Assembly (NCBI GenBank): GCA_009823505.1
Contig: VZQC01011939.1
Coordinates: 3,824,751-3,888,750, forward strand
DNA from: Rhizomys pruinosus
Taxonomy: Eukaryota > Chordata > Mammalia > Rodentia > Spalacidae
Direction of reading: 5' to 3'
Length of the DNA: 64,000 bases
Within the stretch, counting starts at the first letter, position 1. The number at the start of each line of letters is the position of its first letter. This document shows positions 20,100 to 32,269 of this stretch, piece by piece. Position numbers and translations under genes: made by a program. The notes beneath the pieces were generated by a model, which was not told where the DNA came from, did not search any database, and was given only the letters and a program-made list of their open reading frames with translations.

Positions 20100-23000
20100 A
20101 AATGTAATTCCCCCCAGTCGCACGAAGCAGCCACCCATCTTTCAATTCTAAACTTAAATATAATGGCTAAACTCCCAATCAAAAAAGGATCGGACTGGGG
20201 CAGAACTCGTAGGAAACACAAATCACATTTAGTTATACGTTGCTCGTCCCTACCCCGCACACAACCACGCTCAACTTTCAAGCCCCGCCATAGGAACACA
20301 CCAATAAAGCGCTGCCGGGATGGCAGATTGTCTCCGCCAAGCACCATTATATGGTATACCAAAGATTACGTGTTTGGGGTGGCCTATACCCTCCCCCCTT
20401 CTCGTCTACCTCATAGCACCAATATCTGCGACTTCACATAGCACAACAGAACAATTAACACCACAGAGACGTATAACAGAGCGGCACACACTATTTTACA
20501 TCTATTCTAGATTTGTCAGGCTACCCACATTCTGGCCATAATCGTTACGTGTGTACAACTAAGGATGACCCACCCTCATCTACCGCGCACAACACTGGTG
20601 CACACATCAATCCTACTCTCCACATCGACCAATTTCACCTTCGAATACGACAGCACAGCTTAGACCCGACCGCCCACCTCCTCGTGAGCGACCGCAGTAA
20701 CTCAGCACATTATACGTGTGCACCACCAACTAGACACTATCAACAGGTACCTAATAGATTACTTAAACCGAGATCGACGTCCGAAATACAAATGACACCC
20801 CATACCACAAAATGGGACTCACAGCACATTGTTCCCATCGAATAATTTCTACCCACATAGCTAATGTCCCATCCACGCGCGCACCGCACCACACCTTTGT
20901 TTCACCCTACCGCACACTCAATGGTATATTCTCACACACAATATATCGCGACCCCATAAGGGGACATAGACAACAAAACATTTTCTCAACCTAAATTATA
21001 CAACCCAGACCCTTGTAACTACTTCCCCCATGTATTCTCCATATGTGACACCCCAGTGCCATGTATAACTATTCCCCCAATCCATCATCAACCACAGCGA
21101 TGTAAACCTTTATCAATATCTGCATACCAAGTACCAGGAGACCTAATCCAAACAACTAGTACTCTCCCCCTGAAGCATGAATGGGTAACACGGTAAGAAA
21201 CCTGTAAAGCAAAGCGAATATATCTAATTATCATTTTTTGTGATCACAGACATGAACAATGCATTTTTAAAACATATCTACAGTACACCACCACGCTATA
21301 GGGTGCGGGGGGGGGGCGTGGGGGGTGGGTTCTGGAAAGTAGCTGCAAAAAGCCCCCCCTCTAGCTCACTAGATGGCGGATTTAGTTTTCGTAGCTCTAC
21401 GTGCCTACATCCTAATACAACACAACGAAAGAGCACCAAACGACTTTCCTCCATCTGTATCTCCCTACACTGCAGCACAAAGACATACTTCGAGATCGAT
21501 CAAAAAACAACCCCCTTATGAACTCACTAAACGAAGCAGATCAGAAGACATAGTAACCACAACCCATCAGCGCGCAGCCAGATCACATCGAAATCGATCT
21601 CTGAAACAAGAACACGTAATTATCAATACAAACATCAATGTAATTAAATTCACCGTCGCGGTCTTTTGACCTTCTCCCTTCTCCCTTCCCCCGAGCAATA
21701 TAAAACAAAAATAGACAGGACCTCACCTATCCCAGTTAACCAAAGAAAGAGGGAACAACTCAAATCATTAGTATTTGTGATGAAAGGGTAAATATTACAA
21801 CAGACATATGAAACAAGATCCAGACAATCATACAGGAATTCTTCAAAACTTATAAATCTAATAGTTGAAACCTACGAAGAAATTGGCTCTATGAATATCT
21901 GAAATCCTGGCGAATCACCAACGCTCAACCAAAAAGGGATCAACCGCCTAAATAAACCAATACTACAGGAAGAAATTGAAAATGTAATTAAAGTAGCCTC
22001 CAACCAAAAAAATGGCCCAGGCCCAGATGGTTTCACGGCCAGGAATTATAAAATATTTCAAAAGATTAAACCATACTTACTCACAGTTTGCTTTAGAAGG
22101 ATACAAACAGAGGGGAAATTTCCTAAGTTCCTTCTATGAAGCAAGTATCACGCTATTACCAAAAACAGGCAAAAATACAACCCAAAAAAGTAGAATTATA
22201 GACCCCTCTCCTAATGAACACAGATGCTCACAATTTTAAACAGGATACTGCAAATCGCACACAGACCCCCACGTCAAGAAGATAATCCATCATGTCCAAG
22301 TTGGATTCATTACCAGAGATGCAGGGATGTTTCAATATACGAAAATTCAATTAAACATCATCAAACATATCAATGGACTGGAAGGCAAAAACCACACCAT
22401 CATCTCCTTGATGCGGAAAAAGCCTTTAACAAAAATCCAGCATCCTTCACATTTAAAAGCTAGCGTGAATTGGACTTGAGGGTTTCATTCCACTGTAATC
22501 AAAGCCATATATAGGGAAACCCACAGCCAATTCATCCTACATGGGGAAATGACAGAAGAGTTCCCCTCAATGTGTAGGAACTTGGCAAAGCTGCACCCTG
22601 TCACCACTCCTCCTTTTCAATATTCCGTGTTGGACACCTTGCTATAGGGCAATAGGGCAAGAAAAGGAATTAAAGGCGTTTCTACTTGGAAAATAGAAGT
22701 CAAACTATCTTTTGCCTTTGAGGAATGATCTATCCTACGTACGGGATGCCTAAGAACTCACCGAAAACTCCTTAGTCAATGATTAAGAGATTCCGTTCAG
22801 TGGCCAGACGCAGGATACCAACATATAATCTAGAACAACAGTATCCTTTCTTTACACCAACAAACAAGCAACTGAAGAAGGACATACAAGGTTAAAACCT
22901 TCCCACTCACAATCACCTCAAAAACAATTAAAATACCTAGGAAGAAACCTAACCAAAGGCACCAAGGATCTTACAACAAAAAACTTTAAAACACTTCTGA

Positions 23001-24512
23001 AAAAGGAAATTGAGGAAACGGCCGAATCGAAGATGGAATGACCTCCAATGCTCATGGACTGGAAAATAATATAGTAAAAATGACCAAAAATGACCATCCT
23101 ACCCAAAACAATATACAGATTCAATGCAAATCCCAATCAAAATCCCACAAGAGTTTATTCCCGGCTTGGAAAAAATCAATCCTCAATTTCATTTGGAAAA
23201 ACAAAATTGATCCCGTAATAGCAAAAGCAACCCTGAACAAAACAAGCTCAATACAGGGGGGAATCGCCTTACCAGACTTCATACTATACTACCGGGCTAT
23301 AGGCATAAAAACACCTCGGTACTGGCACAAAAAACAGACCAGTTGAACAATGTAATAAAACTGAAGATTCAAACATGAGCTATACAATTTCATCCACCTC
23401 ATATTGACAAGGCGGCCAAGAAGACCCATGAGGAAAGACAGCATCTTCAGAAGGTAGTGTTGGCAAAACTGGTTCACCACTTGCAGAAGAATGACATTAA
23501 AACCCTACCTCTCACCTGTCCACAAAGTTCAACTCCAGATGGATCAAAAGACCTCAATGTGAACCCCAAACTCTGGAATGGCCTAGACGAGAAAACTGGC
23601 AGCCAGGACTCCAAGACATAGGGGGTAGGAAAAGACTTCCTAAACAGACAGCAGCTGCACAAGAAATAAGATCGACAATTGACAAAATGGGACCTCATTA
23701 AACTCAAATCTTTTCTGTACATCAAACGAAACAATAAAGGAAGTGAAGAGACACCCCACAGAGTGGGAGGAAACTTTATGAGATTACATCTGAACAAAGC
23801 ATTAATTTCCAGAGTATACAAGCTACTCAAAACACAAAGAAGAAGAAACAAAATGAATCCACTCAAACGTATGAGCAAAGAATTGAGTAGAGACTTCACA
23901 GAGGCGGAATTAGAGATGGCTGAGAAACCACTAAAAGTGTTAACATTGCTAATAATTAAGAAAATTGCAAATTTTAAACCACTCTGAGATTTCATCTTTC
24001 TCCAAAAAGACTGGCTAAGCATTCCAGGAATCACAAATGATTACCACGTGCTGGATAGGGTTGTGGGGAAAGGGGAATTACTCATCGACTGCTGGTGGGA
24101 ATGTAAACTAATTGACAGCCACTTGAAAAGCGAGTGGGGAGAACCCTTAGAAGCTCAAAATGAGTCCTGGCCATTGACCCAGTCATACCACACCTGGGGT
24201 ATGAGCCACCCACAAGACTCATCTTACGAAGAGACATGCACAGCTATGTTATTGGCCAGAGCACTGTTCAAAATACAAAAAGCGGGAACCAAGCCAGGTG
24301 CCCCTCAATCTGCGATGTGGATAGAGAAAAGGTGGTACATGTTAACAAAACGAATTCTATGCTGCGGTAAAGAGGGACAAACAGACATGAATTTTACAGG
24401 TAATTGGATGGAGCTAGAAAACATATTAGGTTAAGTGAAGTAACACGAGTCCAGAAAAACAAACACGACAAATGTGGTTGTCCCTCATATGTGGATGCTA
24501 GTGCCACATAGC
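20100..24512 (+). pseudogene. L1 ORF2, heavily disrupted
   Basis: ORF2 encodes the endonuclease and reverse transcriptase. At the start, 'aactcccaatcaaaa' (20,168) aligns with the endonuclease region of the L1 at 33,169. From there to about 21,700 the alignment survives only as islands such as 'aacactggtgcac' (20,591). Homology recovers from about 21,800, with RT pieces to 23,350 and the C-terminal region ('MLDRVVGKGELLIDCWWECK' from 24,048). The FADD catalytic box should be near 22,710 but reads 'FAFEE' followed by a stop. A 1-base loss near 24,432 gives an early stop. The true end should be near 24,512. Confidence 0.8.
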
Positions 24513-26996
24513 CCAGATATAAGAATATTTCGCATGGAGGGGATGCGCTGTAAAAAGAACAACCAACGTAAAGACTGCATCATAAAACTGACTGAAATGG
24601 TGAATTGGGATAGGGGGGAGGGCAGGAGATGGACAGGGTGTATATTCGATTAATGCCTATTTAATTGACATGTGAGTTCAACATATCCAGTTTTGCCAGA
24701 CTCTGGGTTGTCTGGCTACATGGGTGCTTGGTACTTAGTTAAAAGTAAATATATGTGTATATTAAACATCATTTGGTTGTTACAAGGCCTGATAAAAAAC
24801 ATTGATATGCATTTCGGAGTTTAAACGGAGATAGTAAATTGCGTTCGGTTCACATTTTGTTTCTAGCATTAAAATCGGATAAAAATACACTTTTGGATCT
24901 AGGCACATTAGCAAATGTTCTCAGCTAGTTTTTCTGTTTAGTACTGTATTCCCTCGTAGCATTCTCGTTCACCTAAAGATGACTTAAACAAAAAAATTAA
25001 TGCAAAAAAAAAACCAAGATAATAATAAGACACCAAAACAGCATGGGTGAATTGTATGAAATCTGCGGTGCATTGATCCACCCTATAGTTGTATAAATAC
25101 AACTGTCTTCTGGAGACTCATAAAAAAAAACAAAAAAACCCCCCCCCAAAAAAAGAAAAAAAAATGGGGGGATACAGAGAGAAATGAAACCTTTATGTCA
25201 AAAACCTTGCAATTCAATCTTAAAAACTCAAACTATGGGAAAATATTTGTAGGTTCCACAGGTCAACATGCTTTCCATTTTTTTCCTATTCTTTTTTCTA
25301 CCCTGGCCTTGAGAATGTAAATAACTAGGGCTATCGCTCTTGGGCATTGAGTAAGATGTACCCGATGAAAGCTGCCAACAGAAAGGTTGGCCCGTCTGAC
25401 TATTGAAAGGAAGAAAGGCTTCAGATTGCTACAAATCATCGAAACCCCTCTGTGATCCTAATTGTAACAAATATGGTACGTAATGAAGTCCTAACGATAA
25501 TTACCTTCTAGGGAACCGCAAAGGTTTTCCTTATGAGAGACTTTCTTAACCTCCCCCACACTAGATATAAGAGAGTGAAAATATTGGATATCGTGGATGT
25601 TTCCAACTGTAAATGGGAGACGACATTATTGATCGGTAATATCTCTTATAAAACCAGTAAATGCCTTCTTGTAATGGACTAATAGACTAGGAACTGTGAA
25701 AAAAGGATTATTCTCTAGTCAGAAACAAATGACAATACTAAAACTCCTTAAGCGACTGCACTATAAGAAAAAATATTACTGCAGGAAGAGGCCTCTGACA
25801 CAGCAGCATATGGATATTCTACCAAGGAGCATGTTGGCCAGGTGGATCCACAGCCCACCAAAAGGTAAAGGCTCCTTGCCTCTAAAACTGGGATACCTGC
25901 AAGAAAAAGATATAAGGTCCTGCATGTCGAAGACTGACATTAGCATGTGAGGAAATGTATTGAGACCACAGATCATGCAAGTGTCAGTTGGTGCTCTGGA
26001 ATACCAGAGAGTGGTATACCAAAATGCCAACTAAACCAATAATGCAGTCATATATGTTTCTCGCTGAGTCGAAGCAAGACTCCTTCCATTTGAGCACCAG
26101 CCTAGCTACACTCACTGTCCTGAAATTGACTGTGGCGAGCAGATGGAAGCCATATGCTCTGCATATTTCCCAAATCTAATTGGCTATTGGCTCTCCTCCT
26201 TGGAGGCTGATAACACGCATGGCTGATGCCATAAGCCTTACCCTCTAAGGTAAGGAGAGCTTATAAGCCACAGGAGGACCCTGCATATGCAAAACTAGAA
26301 TAATAAAATGTATTCAGGAATTAACATCCCATCCAAACATCTGTGTCTATACCAAACATAAATTACCTTAATAATTACTAATTTAACTGTTTAAATACCT
26401 ATTATATCTAATTGCTGTTGGCTTCATTAGCGGATTTGAAACCATTATTTCCTGGACAAATACTCTGTCGCCCATGAAAGCAAACAGCCAGAATGGACCT
26501 TGAGTCCAAGACAACAGCTCAAGAGAAAGTAGACTGTTTTGGCTTCTCACTCCCCTGTGCCCCCTTGCTAAGCCTAGAGTAAAAATCTGCGGAAGAGGGG
26601 GCATGGTGAGTGTAAGGGATGTGATTGGGTGAACGTGTGAACCTACAGGCAATATAGCCTGGACACTCATTGTGATCCACTTGATTGAACATACAAGCCC
26701 TCCCTGCTGGATGGTGGGACCAAGGGGGCTGTGTGTTGGGTTTTAGCACACAACTTCTTGCAAATTGTTTACTGAGGAGTGCTTGCTTTACTCATAATAT
26801 TATCACCTATTGGCTAAAAAATTGGAAAAAAAAACTGAGAGAAAAGATGCAGGACAGTTTATGGCAGAATGGCATGATCTGGGGATGGGGTTGGGGTGGG
26901 AATGGGGGGAAGGGAAGGGGAAATATGCCTGAACTGAATTGAAAAATGATTGTATGAAATACACAAAGCACAAAAAATATAAACCTTAAAGAAAAA
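24513..26996 (+). other. L1 long 3' UTR, copy A of recurrent module
   Basis: The first 100 bases include the 3' UTR block 'gactgcatcataaaactgac' also seen at 54,727. Then comes about 2.2 kb of non-coding sequence shared with 28,000-28,655 (minus), 41,800-42,641 and 43,440-45,625. The last 170 bases ('ggcagaatggcatgatctgg' to 'tgtatgaaatacacaaagc') match the terminus of short L1 3' UTRs such as the antisense one at 33,955-34,110, followed by the A-run. So the module sits inside an otherwise ordinary L1 3' UTR. Confidence 0.7.
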
Positions 26997-27061
26997 AAAA
27001 AAACGCAAAATAAATTAAGACATATATGGCAATTAAATTTTTAAGCAGTATCTAAATGAAA

Positions 27062-27262
27062 ATGCATATCCGTCTATTTCTTTTTTTTTTTTCTTTTTTC
27101 ACAATAGAGTTTTTATTTTTTTTTATTAGACAGGGTCTTCCGATAGCCCCATCTAATGTGGAATGCACTCTATAGACCAGAACTGGCTCTTGAACCAGGA
27201 GATCCACTCGCGCTCTGCCTCCTGAGTGGAGTGCTGGGATCAAAGGACAATGTGCCACCCAG
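27062..27262 (-). mobile_element. B1 SINE, diverged
   Basis: T-rich run at 27,077-27,125, then 'agacagggtcttccgatagc', 'ctctatagaccagaactggc' and 'gtggagtgctgggatcaaag'. The body is antisense and moderately diverged. Confidence 0.8.
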
Positions 27263-27289
27263 TAACAGGCTGGGTTACGACAGTTGTTT

Positions 27290-27375
27290 AGCCACCAAGT
27301 GGGTGCTGGGGAATCGACCACTGGGGGTCCTCTGCAGAGCAGTTGTGTTCTTAAAACCTCTTAACTGCTGAGGTC
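27290..27375 (-). mobile_element. B2 SINE 5' fragment
   Basis: 'ccaagtgggtgctggggaat' and 'ggtcctctgcagagcag' are the complement of the B2 5' third. The rest of the B2 is absent, and the adjoining B1 on its left is in the same orientation. Confidence 0.75.
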
Positions 27376-27395
27376 AATCATTTCCATCACCCCCT

Positions 27396-27600
27396 AAAAT
27401 AGAGTTCTATGGAACAGTAATACAGGATGACATCATGAAATTGTCAAGTAAATGAATGGAAACTCAAAGTCATCTAGTGGCAGTGAAGTAGCACAGTCCC
27501 CAGAAAAAATGTGGGAATGGTTGGTCCCTCGTTCATTGTGGAGCTCGCACCATAATCCCAGCTGAAAGGCAAGCTGAGAGAGCATTATTGTTATATTTTC
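27396..27600 (+). mobile_element. L1 ORF2 end and start of 3' UTR
   Basis: 'gaacagtaatacaggatgac' resembles the end of ORF2, and 'gcagtgaagtagcacagtcc', 'ttggtccctcgttcattgtg' and 'ccagctgaaaggcaagctga' follow as at other L1 ends here. Confidence 0.7.
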
Positions 27601-27647
27601 TTTTTTCCGAAAGCAACTGTCCAGTTATACATGTGAATCATCTTCTT

Positions 27648-27922
27648 TTTTTTTTTTTTAAATTTCAATTTGATTTTTTTTTTTCTTTTTATATTATTGT
27701 ATTTATGTGTGTATGGAATGTACTGTCTGCATGCAGGTCTGTGCACCCATGCCGTGCAATGCCGCGGAGGGTCAGAAGAGGGTCTCGGATTCCCCTGGAA
27801 CTGGGCTCTCTGGAATTGGAGAGTTACAGACGGTTTTCTTAGCGGCCATGTGGGTGCTGGGGATCGAACCCGGGTCCTCTGCAGAGCGTCGGTGCTCCAA
27901 CCTAGGCCATCTCTCCGGCCCC
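27648..27922 (-). mobile_element. B2 SINE, young
   Basis: Antisense B2, complete from 'ggggccggagagatggcct' (minus strand, at 27,922) to its T-rich complement of the tail at about 27,648-27,690. The B box is intact ('ggttcgatcc' on the minus strand). Confidence 0.92.
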
Positions 27923-27999
27923 GAATCTCTTCTTTTTTATTCAATTGTGCCTTTTTATTTAACTCGCCTTTCACGTTTTATTCCCCAATACATCTTACA

Positions 28000-28655
28000 T
28001 TTTCTTTTTTCTCCTCTTTTATTTGTTTAAATTTTAAGGGGTTCTACAATATAATAACACAGTTGTTTTCAGGTAACATTGATGTTACTCAGTTTGCCAT
28101 ACAATTGGGTAATTGTGCATTTTTTTTTAAAGTGAGCCAAATTATTAAGCATAAGCAATGAATGTAAGTAACATTCATGCAAAACCAATTTGCAAGTATC
28201 TATGTCCAAATTTTGAACAACCCAAGGTTCCCATAGTCCAGTCGGAGATGCTTGTATGCACAGGCATGCTGATCAATTAGGAGTCCAGTCTATATTGCTG
28301 TAGTCTCACGATTCACCCCAATCTCTCCGCAGCCCTTACATTCTACCATACCTCCTCTTCTGCAATTTGTTCCCTAGGCTTTGGGAGAGGGGCACAAGTG
28401 GGTGAGAAGCAAAACGGTCTATTTTCTCTGGAGATGTCATTTTGGACTCTGGTCTGTTCAGGTTGTTTCCCTTCATGGTTGACAGCTTATCCAGTGATAC
28501 CTTTTTAGTCATACTAACAAAGCACAAGCAATTGGATGTACAGGTATTTAAGCAGTACTAATTATTATGGCAAGCTAAGCTGTGAGCATAGACACAGATG
28601 CTTGGATGTTATGCTAATCCACAAACTGTTGTTTCTCTATAGATACATGTCATTC
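28000..28655 (-). mobile_element. L1 long 3' UTR module, copy B, antisense
   Basis: The minus strand aligns closely with 45,080-45,625: 'aacagtttgtggattagcat', 'ggttgttcaaaatttggaca' and 'tatggcaaactgagtaacat'. It starts abruptly near 28,655 and ends in 'aaataaaagaggagaaaag', as copy D does. Confidence 0.75.
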
Positions 28656-29841
28656 TTTATGTTATTATCAACAATTTGTTGACCCAAATTATGATTTGAC
28701 TAAATCTTCATTTTAAAAAATTCTTAAATACTACATTTGCCTTTTCCAACTGAGTTAACAGTTAGTCTTTGGAAGGCTAAACTTTTCCTGTTTCTGTGAA
28801 TGCACATTTCATTCTCTCTAAAATTAGATTAATAGTAGCAATTTTTTCTATATTATACTTTTTATGTACAGCACATCCCCAGAGCACGGCGTTATTAGTA
28901 CACATTTGTTATACTTTGACAACACTCAACCAATGGGTTTCTCACTGTGTCCATTGAATTTTAACCAGTTTCATTTCTCCCGACTTCTCACCTCCTAAAG
29001 GCTCCGTAACTCTTTTCCTCCTCCAACCCCTTCCTCTCTCCTCAAAGCTGGTCCTGACCCTATGCTCTGCGAAGCTTCACAAGAAACACCATGGCACCAT
29101 GCGCTTCCTGCCCTTGGCTCTCCACTTCTCTCATTTCTGACTCTTGCCCAGCATAATGCTCTTCCTCTCCGTGCTCCCTCTGGGAAGCCAGGCACTCACT
29201 TCTCCAGCACTCACATGGGACTTTCTTCTCTGGATTTCCACGTCACTCCTCATGTAACCTGGTGGGGGAGGGGTGGATCCCTTGTAAATGACTTCCTAAA
29301 AAGGATGCGTCCTGTGGATTTACTTTGTTTTTATGGAGGATAGGAGTCTATTATGGGAAAGGAAAGATCCAGAAACTAAGAGAAAGTGAGTCACCTTGAT
29401 CTATAACTGTGCTCCTCGAGCCGTGGGATGCTTGGCCATGACGGTGCCTGCAGTAGGTGCTGTACAGGAACCAGCTACAGACATCCAGTGAGAGAAGGCT
29501 ATGAGCGTTGGAGACATCCTACAATGCACAGAGAGGCCTCAGATACCCTAAGGGCATGTGTTGCCACCATGAAAATGGGAAGCTTTTAGGAAGAGCCTAG
29601 CAGCTATATCGGTTTTCACAGGTTTCAATCCCTGAAAAGACCTTGGGAGCTCACAAAGAAGCTCTGCTTACCACTTAATGTTGCTTTCTCAGCCAAGCCT
29701 CGAGCTAAGACATGCTACCCTTCAAGTCTTAGAAGTCAGAGTCTGGATTTTTTTTCAGCACAGTTTGGCACTCATTGAGACAGACTGAAAGTCTAGGCCT
29801 TTATGGGGTCACCTGCAACACCCCCACTTCTGGCCATTTTA
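28656..29841. other. No gene or repeat seen; apparently unique sequence
   Basis: No recognisable interspersed repeat and no coding frame with a known domain. The 93-codon frame at 29,062-29,343 has no features I recognise. Confidence 0.45.
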
Positions 29842-29859
29842 TGAATTTTTACTATTTGT
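29842..29859 (+). repeat. TSD, left copy, of retrocopy
   Basis: 'tgaatttttactatttgt', identical to 30,157-30,174. Confidence 0.9.
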
Positions 29860-30156
29860 TGTTTTTTTAACTTTAAAGAAATGTTACTGGTTTTATTTTC
29901 CACTAATAATGCTGTATAAATATATAATATTGATAAATTAATTAATTAATCATTGAATGTCATGATGCTCAGATACAAAGCCTTTAGGGTCACTGCTCCA
30001 GGAAGAAGGATGAGGCAGGTGCTCATATCAGGGCACCTGCATCATCATCCCCATCTGCAGCCTCGTCCAACTCACCCTCTGTGGTTTTTGGGTGGGAATT
30101 TCTCTCTGTTTGTCGACCCAGATGCTCACTCAGAACATGGCCACAGCATCATTGTG
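29860..30156 (-). pseudogene. Processed retrocopy of an unidentified transcript 3' end
   Basis: The insert lies between identical 18-bp direct repeats. On the minus strand it ends in an A-run (T-run at 29,862-29,868). An AATAAA signal (TTTATT at 29,892-29,897) lies about 24 bases before it, the normal spacing for polyadenylation. It carries no L1, B1 or B2 sequence. The 297 bases read as an mRNA 3' end made into DNA by L1 machinery. No reading frame I recognise lets me name the source gene. Confidence 0.75.
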
Positions 30157-30174
30157 TGAATTTTTACTATTTGT
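30157..30174 (+). repeat. TSD, right copy, of retrocopy
   Basis: 'tgaatttttactatttgt'. Confidence 0.9.
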
Positions 30175-30720
30175 AAGAGCTATGTGAAGAGCAAAGCCAA
30201 CCCCACTCCACCCCATGGCAAGACCAGAGTTACTGGGGCACAGTTCATGAACCCACTGAAGAATACTATTGTCATGCATTCTTTTCTTTATCTGATACCA
30301 GCATCCTCCAGATTTTGAGAGGTTTCTGCCCTTGAACTCATTTCCCCATTTTGTGAGACTGCTCCTGTTGATCCTAAGGGCTGGCAGCTAAGCCGATGCA
30401 ATCTTGTTAAAGACTCAAGTCAGGAATTTTATGTTCACTGCAGGCGTAATATGAATACAACTTCTGCTCTCATAAAGGGCCCCAGGGGACAGGTGAAAAG
30501 GGAAGTGTAGATAGCAATTATACTTGGTGACTGAGGGTCTAACCCCAGATGAAGTCACTGTCAGTGCACAGCTCCTGTTTGCTATAGAATATGCTTTATT
30601 TTCTTCAAGGCTTATCTTTATTTTTGAGCATCAGGAAAATTCTAAACTAAACTTTTAGGTAATGAGGAAGTACATTCAACATGTTACATTAGTATTTATT
30701 TGTTTTCTTTTTAGTTTTGG
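30175..30720. other. No gene or repeat seen
   Basis: Apparently unique sequence. Confidence 0.45.
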
Positions 30721-30721
30721 G

Positions 30722-30875
30722 GAGAGGGGTCTTTTTGAGATAGGCTCTCCCTGTAGCCCCAACTGTCCTGGAACTCTCTGTGTAGATCAGGTTGGCCTCA
30801 GTCTCACAAAAACCCACCTGCTTCTTCCTGTCCCCAAGTGCTGGGACTATAGGCATGCATCACTGCATCCAGCTT
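30722..30875 (-). mobile_element. B1 SINE
   Basis: Antisense B1: 'tttttgagataggctctccc', 'gtgtagatcaggttggcctc', 'aagtgctgggactataggca'. Confidence 0.9.
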
Positions 30876-30947
30876 GATTAGTATTTATTTGTGAGGAACA
30901 CATGATCTGTATGGTGTGAGACTGTATAATTTTTGTTTGTTTTTTAA

Positions 30948-31110
30948 TTCTTTTTTTTTTTTTTTTTTTGGTCTTTTCAAGACAGGGTCTCCCTGTAGCC
31001 CCAGCTGTCCTGGAACTCACTCTGTAGAACAGGCTGGCCTTGAACTCACAAAGATCTGCCTCCTCTGCTTCCCAAGTGCTAGGATTAAAGGCATGTGCCA
31101 CCATGCCCAT
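30948..31110 (-). mobile_element. B1 SINE, younger
   Basis: T-rich run at 30,950-30,969 (complement of the tail), then 'agacagggtctccctgtagc', 'gaacaggctggccttgaact' and 'aagtgctaggattaaaggca'. It is close to the copies at 33,684 and 40,449. Confidence 0.92.
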
Positions 31111-31117
31111 GTTTTTT

Positions 31118-31252
31118 ATTTAAATTTCTGCAGAATTTCATACATGATCACTGCATTTACATTATTTCTACCCCTCCCTCTCCCCTCCAACTCCTCCCCT
31201 ATCTTCCCACTCCCTCTCAAATTCATGACTACTTCTTCTCTAATCATTATTG

Positions 31253-31292
<40 letters not shown>

Positions 31293-31790
31293 CCACCTAA
31301 TGAGTCCATTTAGTGTTGCTTTTAAATACATGTGCTTAGGGATGACTCCTTGGAACTAGGCCACCTACCAGGGAGCTAAGCCCTGGAGGACAACTGATTC
31401 TCCCTCTCTCAGTACAAACTGACTGCCATAGCCCTTCACCAAGGCATATGATCTTGTGAAATTTTGCTCGTCCACATCGGCATATCTACAGGTGTTTTCA
31501 GCATGCAGGCCTCGTTTCTGCAACCATGCTGTTGAGCTTTCTTGGGTGCAGCTTCCCTTCTGTCTGGAAGACTCTAGCAGCAGCAGGAGTCCTGGTCCTC
31601 TGCCTCTTGCAATCTTTCTGCTCCCTCTCACATGATGTTCCCTGAGCATTAGGTATAGGGACTGTGATATATATGTACCAATGGGGGCTGTGCTTCTTAT
31701 GAGCACTTATTTTATGTCTCTTAACCAGTTGTAGATCTCTTCAATAAGCTCTTTTGCTGCAAAAAGAAACTTCTTTAATCAGGGGTGAGA
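31118..31790 (-). mobile_element. L1 3' UTR (Lx-like), antisense
   Basis: 'cagaatttcatacatgatca' with a C-rich tract after it is the complement of an L1 terminus. 'cttgggtgcagcttcccttc' and 'tgttccctgagcattaggta' are 3' UTR blocks further in. A (CA)n lies inside it. Confidence 0.7.
31256..31291 (+). repeat. (CA)n microsatellite
   Basis: About 17 CA units. Confidence 0.97.
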
Positions 31791-31799
31791 GTTACACTT

Positions 31800-32269
31800 A
31801 TCTGTGGATATAGGGTTAAATATACACAGTTAGAAATTATATTGGTTTAGAAAAATGGTAGTATAGGTTCTCTTCTAGGGTCTCTGACCTCTCTAGCCCT
31901 GGGTAAAGATGCAAAGGCTTGTTGTTTTGGGTAGAATTTAATTGTATCATTCAGTTCTTTAACCTAGTCTTTACTTTGTTGTTTTTCCCTCCCCTTTGTA
32001 TTGCTGTAACAGATGTCTATATAATCATCACATATGCATCAAAATTATGACCTCTGGTAATAAACTGTATGTTAATTCCAAAATATGTTTAGGAATTCAC
32101 ATTTTCCCCCTTTAATTTTATATTACTCTAAAATATGAATACATGCCTTCCACCCATGTACCATAATTACAGAGTCTGAAAATAAGTGGTAGGTCAATTC
32201 TAGAGTCCGTTAAGAGATTTACATTATAACAACACATCTGCTTTCAGATAAAAAGAAATATAACAATAA
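31800..32269 (-). mobile_element. L1 3' UTR, antisense
   Basis: Aligns with the antisense L1 3' UTR at 53,900-54,240: 'aaaattatgacctctggtaa', 'ccaaaatatgtttaggaatt', 'agagtctgaaaataagtggt'. It contains the segment that was captured in the chimeric SINEs. Confidence 0.75.

Larger units (their letters stand above)
17971..26996 (+). mobile_element. Full-length L1, about 9 kb
   Basis: Tandem promoter monomers, ORF1, ORF2, a 3' UTR of about 2.5 kb and a terminal A-run appear in order on one strand. L1 is the autonomous retrotransposon of mammals. This copy is not coding-competent as written, since both ORFs carry many frame breaks. The break density is far greater in the middle than at the ends, which suggests sequence error as well as decay. 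I could not find a convincing TSD. Confidence 0.85.

Noticed and set aside
20000..21700. Foreign or bacterial DNA, suggested by CpG-rich, C-rich sequence unlike its surroundings
   Set aside because: Collinear islands of L1 ORF1 and ORF2 run through it (for example 20,168 and 20,591), and L1 continues on both sides. Noisy L1 is a better explanation.
17971..26996. TSD for the full-length L1
   Set aside because: I compared the bases before 17,971 with those after the terminal A-run and found only weak AT-rich similarity, so I claim none.
29953..30159. 68-codon open frame with a His-rich stretch
   Set aside because: It lies antisense within the retrocopy and has no support as a gene.
28656..30720. 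Host exon in the apparently unique stretch
   Set aside because: No open frame with a recognisable domain and no convincing splice-site pair was seen. The one structured part is explained by the retrocopy.
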